A stretch of 9,301 nt of DNA from Betaproteobacteria bacterium (lineage in GTDB: Bacteria; Pseudomonadota; Gammaproteobacteria; Burkholderiales; SG8-39): positions 1 to 9,301 of the forward strand of contig VBDM01000195.1 of NCBI GenBank assembly GCA_005881355.1. Reading direction: 5' to 3'. Position 1 is the stretch's first letter; each line of letters starts with the position of its first letter. The notes below the pieces were generated by a model. The model was not told the DNA's origin, did no database searches, and saw nothing but the letters and a program-made list of their open reading frames with translations. The position numbers and the translations under genes were made by a program. This document shows, piece by piece, positions 7,403 to 9,301 of this stretch.

Positions 7403-7458
7403 ATGGACAGAGGACGCTGGCGAACATGAAGTTCCTGTTATTTACTTGCTGGGAGTAG
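7403..7458 (+). other. Two overlapping mini-ORFs in the leader
   Basis: ATG at 7403 opens an 8-codon ORF (MDRGRWRT) whose TGA overlaps the next ATG as ATGA (7426-7429). The second ORF, MKFLLFTCWE, ends at TAG 7456-7458, only 2 bases before the main ATG, and its last codons contain the Shine-Dalgarno of the main gene. Such an arrangement could couple translation, but ORFs this short arise readily by chance and neither has a well-placed Shine-Dalgarno of its own. Confidence 0.25.
7451..7455 (+). promoter_or_regulatory. Shine-Dalgarno GGGAG fixing the start at 7461
   Basis: GGGAG lies 5 bases before ATG 7461, the best ribosome-binding site in the window. It selects this ATG over the longer in-frame opening from 7365, and the chosen start leads straight into a signal peptide. 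Confidence 0.8.
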
Positions 7459-7460
7459 AT

Positions 7461-8546
7461 ATGACTCGATTCACACTGGGAACACTGCTGGTCGCGGCCG
7501 TCATGCTGTCGGCCGGGATGCCCGCCCGCGCCCAAATCGTCAACGGAAGTTTCGAAAACGATTACAACGGCTGGACGCTCGAGGAATCGCCGGCGGGCAA
7601 CCCATGCTTTGGGACATGGGGAATTGCCGCGACGGGTTTTACCCTCGTGCCCGGCGCGGAGGTCTTTGATTTCCACGATTTGGTCCTCTGCGCCCAAAGC
7701 TCGCCTGGCCTGCCCATAACCTTCACGCCGACCGACGGGAATAAGTTGGCGTTTCAGCTCCAGAACGGCGCTCCGGAGCTCCACCGGATGCATCAGGACA
7801 TCACCGTTGGCGCGGGGTCGACGCTCCACTGGGACATGCAGTACTTTAACCACGACCCATTGGGATTCGATCTGACGGAGCAGTACTTGGCGGTACGCAT
7901 TCGCGACAGCGTGTCGGATGCGATCCTTCAGGACCTGTTCATCACGAGTCCCGGCGACCCGCAAACGAACCTCGATCACCCGAAATTGACCCACTTTCAG
8001 GCGGACCTCTCTGCCTTTGCGGGCAGGTCCGTGCGTTTGAGCGTCGACATGCAGGTGAACCGCGACTTTCTCGACGCACAGTTCGATAATTTCACCCTGG
8101 CCGGGAGCTGCACGCCGCCGGTGATCAACTCGGTTACGGCCGTGCCCAGCGTGATCTTTCCTCCGAACCACAAGATGGTGCTGGTCACCGTGTTGGTCGA
8201 CGCGACCGCGACATGCGGACCGCCCGTTTGCAAGATCGTTGCGATTGCGAGCAACGAGCCTATTGACGACGATCGCGATGAACCGTCCGACGACGACAAG
8301 GCGAGACCCGACACGCGGATCGTGTCCGATCTTACCGCAGAGGTTCGCGCGGTAAAGGGCCGGACCTACACGATCACCGTGGAGTGCACGGACACTGCAG
8401 GCAACGTGACGCGGAAAGACACCCAGGTGTTCGTGCCGCACGACCGGCGGAAGCATGACCGGCGGGACGACGACCGGCGAGACGACGATCGGCAGGACGA
8501 CGATCGGCAGGACGACGATCGGCAGGACGACGATCGGCAGGAATAG
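7461..8546 (+). CDS. Secreted two-domain protein with Asp/Arg pentapeptide tail
   Basis: Function unknown. The 361-residue product starts with a clear Sec signal peptide (MTRFTLGTLLVAAVMLSAG, cleavage likely after ARA at 24). Residues 25-215 open with IVNGSFENDYNGW and close with FDNFTLAG, the pattern of jelly-roll, carbohydrate-binding-like domains common in exported proteins. Residues 217-327 resemble an Ig-like domain found at the end of many bacterial exported proteins, with PPNHKM (234-239), CKIVAIASNEP and YTITVECTDTAGN. An Asp-rich insert DDDRDEPSDDDK (269-280) interrupts it. Residues 326-360 are seven five-residue repeats (PHDRR, KHDRR, DDDRR, four DDDRQ) before a final Glu. Six cysteines remain in the mature protein (49, 77, 217, 252, 257, 309), suiting disulfides outside the cytoplasm. 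No membrane or lipid anchor is seen. Codon use is less GC-rich than in its neighbours, suggesting transfer. Confidence 0.85.
   Translation: MTRFTLGTLLVAAVMLSAGMPARAQIVNGSFENDYNGWTLEESPAGNPCFGTWGIAATGFTLVPGAEVFDFHDLVLCAQSSPGLPITFTPTDGNKLAFQLQNGAPELHRMHQDITVGAGSTLHWDMQYFNHDPLGFDLTEQYLAVRIRDSVSDAILQDLFITSPGDPQTNLDHPKLTHFQADLSAFAGRSVRLSVDMQVNRDFLDAQFDNFTLAGSCTPPVINSVTAVPSVIFPPNHKMVLVTVLVDATATCGPPVCKIVAIASNEPIDDDRDEPSDDDKARPDTRIVSDLTAEVRAVKGRTYTITVECTDTAGNVTRKDTQVFVPHDRRKHDRRDDDRRDDDRQDDDRQDDDRQDDDRQE
8436..8540 (+). repeat. 15-bp tandem repeat encoding Asp/Arg pentapeptides
   Basis: There are seven in-frame 15-bp units. The last four (8481-8540) are identical copies of GACGACGATCGGCAG; the third (8466-8480) differs at a few bases and the first two (8436-8465) are more diverged but keep GACCGGCGG. 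The gradient from diverged to perfect suggests recent expansion at the 3' end of the array. Each perfect unit contains CGATCG. The coding frame is kept by the 15-bp unit length. Confidence 0.95.
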
Positions 8547-8557
8547 GTACGCATGCC

Positions 8558-8596
8558 CTCGCGGATTACACGGGTTCGATCCGTGTGATCCGCGAG
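8558..8596 (+). terminator. Strong hairpin between convergent genes, probable terminator
   Basis: CTCGCGGATTACACGG (8558-8573) pairs with CCGTGTGATCCGCGAG (8581-8596) around the 7-base loop GTTCGAT. The stem is 16 bp with a single non-Watson-Crick pair (8567 with 8587). That pair is G-U in plus-strand RNA but A-C in minus-strand RNA, so the hairpin favours plus-strand transcripts. It begins 11 bases after the secreted-protein stop. No U-tract follows, so it may instead protect the 3' end or work with other factors. Confidence 0.6.
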
Positions 8597-8654
8597 TTAT
8601 CGTGGTAGGTTTGCTGACAACCCCGCAGGTCCATCGCGCCTTCGCCGCGGCGTT

Positions 8655-9301
8655 TCAGCGCAGCGAATGTGCAACAAAAATCGCGGCACTGAAGACCAGC
8701 AGCGCGCCCGCCTGATGCGCGGCGGCAAGGGGAACCGGGACTGCCAGTAGCAGAGTCGCGATCCCCAAGGTGATCTGCAGCGCAAGCATCGCGAGCAACA
8801 GGTCGGCCCCGAGCCTTGTGCGCCGGGGCGCCGCCTCGCGGCGCACCTTCAGCCAGAACCAGGGCACGAGGAACGCGAGCAGCCAGGCGATCAGCCGGTG
8901 ATCGAACTGCACGGTGGCCATGTTGCTTGAGAAGTTGAGATACCAGGGCTCGATCGCGAAAAGCTCCGGAGGCACGAAGCGGCCGTTCATGAGCGGGAAC
9001 GTGTTGTAGGCGAGTCCCGAGCGGGTGCCCGCGACGAGGCCGCCCGAGAGCGCCATCACGAAGATCAATGCGGCGAGCGCGACGGCGAACCGGCGCAGTC
9101 CCCGGGGAGCTGCCTCCGTCCGCGACGCCCGCGGAAGAAGCAGATCGAGGGCGATCCACAGCATCGGCGCGTAGATCAGGAAAGCGATGCCGAGATGGGC
9201 CGTGAGGCGATACTGCGATACGCGCGGATCGTCGACGAGACCCGACTGCACCATGTACCAGCCCAACGCGCCCTGCAGCGCGCCCAGGGCGAATATCCCG
9301 G
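8655..9301 (-). CDS. ctaA: COX15/CtaA-family heme A synthase (5' end cut by window edge)
   Basis: This inner-membrane enzyme oxidises the C8 methyl of heme O to a formyl group, giving heme A for aa3-type cytochrome oxidase. The last 214 residues are present, roughly the final 60 percent of the family's usual 330-350. Reading in from the edge gives GIFALGALQGALGWYMVQSGLV, a typical COX15 segment; internal TTG and ATG codons there are not the start. Seen: about five membrane helices and the conserved heme-ligand His motifs RLTAHL, FDHRLIAWLL and AAHQAGALLVF, with the loop SGLAYNTFPLMNGRFVP between them. The stop is TGA at 8657-8655. The heme O synthase gene (ctaB/cyoE) that often follows is absent here; instead the unrelated secreted-protein gene faces it, 108 bases away. 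The literature also uses the name cox15. Confidence 0.93.
   Translation of the reverse strand, partial: GIFALGALQGALGWYMVQSGLVDDPRVSQYRLTAHLGIAFLIYAPMLWIALDLLLPRASRTEAAPRGLRRFAVALAALIFVMALSGGLVAGTRSGLAYNTFPLMNGRFVPPELFAIEPWYLNFSSNMATVQFDHRLIAWLLAFLVPWFWLKVRREAAPRRTRLGADLLLAMLALQITLGIATLLLAVPVPLAAAHQAGALLVFSAAIFVAHSLR

Larger units (their letters stand above)
7192..7460. other. Intergenic region upstream of the secreted-protein gene
   Basis: This 269-base stretch carries no gene of normal size. It holds a promoter candidate (7252-7281), a leader of about 170 bases, and two tiny ORFs near its end (7403-7458). No clear rho-independent terminator for the upstream reductase is visible; the short inverted matches around 7312-7340 are too weak to call. 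Confidence 0.6.

Noticed and set aside
7188..8456. Long minus-strand open frame opposite the secreted-protein gene
   Set aside because: The plus-strand gene has a Shine-Dalgarno, a signal peptide and domain motifs. The opposite frame has no recognisable domain and no start context.
8436..8543. Tandem array considered as a CRISPR
   Set aside because: The units are contiguous 15-mers without spacers and lie in frame inside a coding gene.
8566..8596. Hairpin loop GGGTTCGATCC resembling a tRNA T arm, possible tRNA fragment or attachment-site remnant
   Set aside because: The stem extends to 16 bp and the tRNA loop register does not fit G53-C61 pairing. No acceptor stem, CCA or integrase is nearby.
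8643..8652. Perfect palindrome CGCCGCGGCG near the heme A synthase stop
   Set aside because: It is short, has no loop and no U-tract, and such GC palindromes are expected by chance at this base composition.

Overview
The window reads as chromosomal DNA of a high-GC Gram-negative proteobacterium, most likely a betaproteobacterium. This rests on the housekeeping order queA-tgt-yajC-secD-secF, a CCA-encoding tRNA-Leu, and the style of the hydrolase, ketopantoate reductase-like and COX15-type heme A synthase proteins. The assignment is inference from protein character; no search was possible.

Layout. Positions 1-5183 on the minus strand form one compact operon, in transcription order queA, tgt, yajC, secD, secF (secF runs off the left edge). 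QueA and Tgt act in queuosine tRNA modification. YajC, SecD and SecF are the accessory complex of the Sec translocase. Junctions are tight: a 4-base overlap queA/tgt, zero spacing yajC/secD, 4 bases secD/secF. An extended -10 promoter candidate lies in the only sizeable gap, before yajC. Divergent from queA, on the plus strand, is tRNA-Leu(CAA) at 5225-5311. Its TATAAT box overlaps a candidate minus-strand -10 for queA. Four bases after the tRNA CCA begins an alpha/beta hydrolase gene that is broken by a frameshift near 5975. It is followed by an intact ApbA/PanE-type reductase (6220-7191).

Positions 7192-8600 look like an accessory insert. A 269-base non-coding leader contains a good sigma70-like promoter and two tiny leader ORFs. 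It is followed by a gene (7461-8546) with less GC-rich codon use. The product is a secreted two-domain protein: a jelly-roll-like domain, then an Ig-like domain with a PPNHKM motif. Its C-terminus is seven Asp/Arg pentapeptides encoded by a 15-bp tandem repeat. A strong 16-bp hairpin separates it from a convergent, 5'-truncated COX15/CtaA heme A synthase gene (8655-9301).

Most of the window is ordinary housekeeping sequence and I see no clear new defence or mobile system. The parts most worth a second look are the repeat-tailed secreted protein, the damaged hydrolase with a possible in-frame palindromic insertion, and the tRNA/hydrolase and tRNA/queA junctions.
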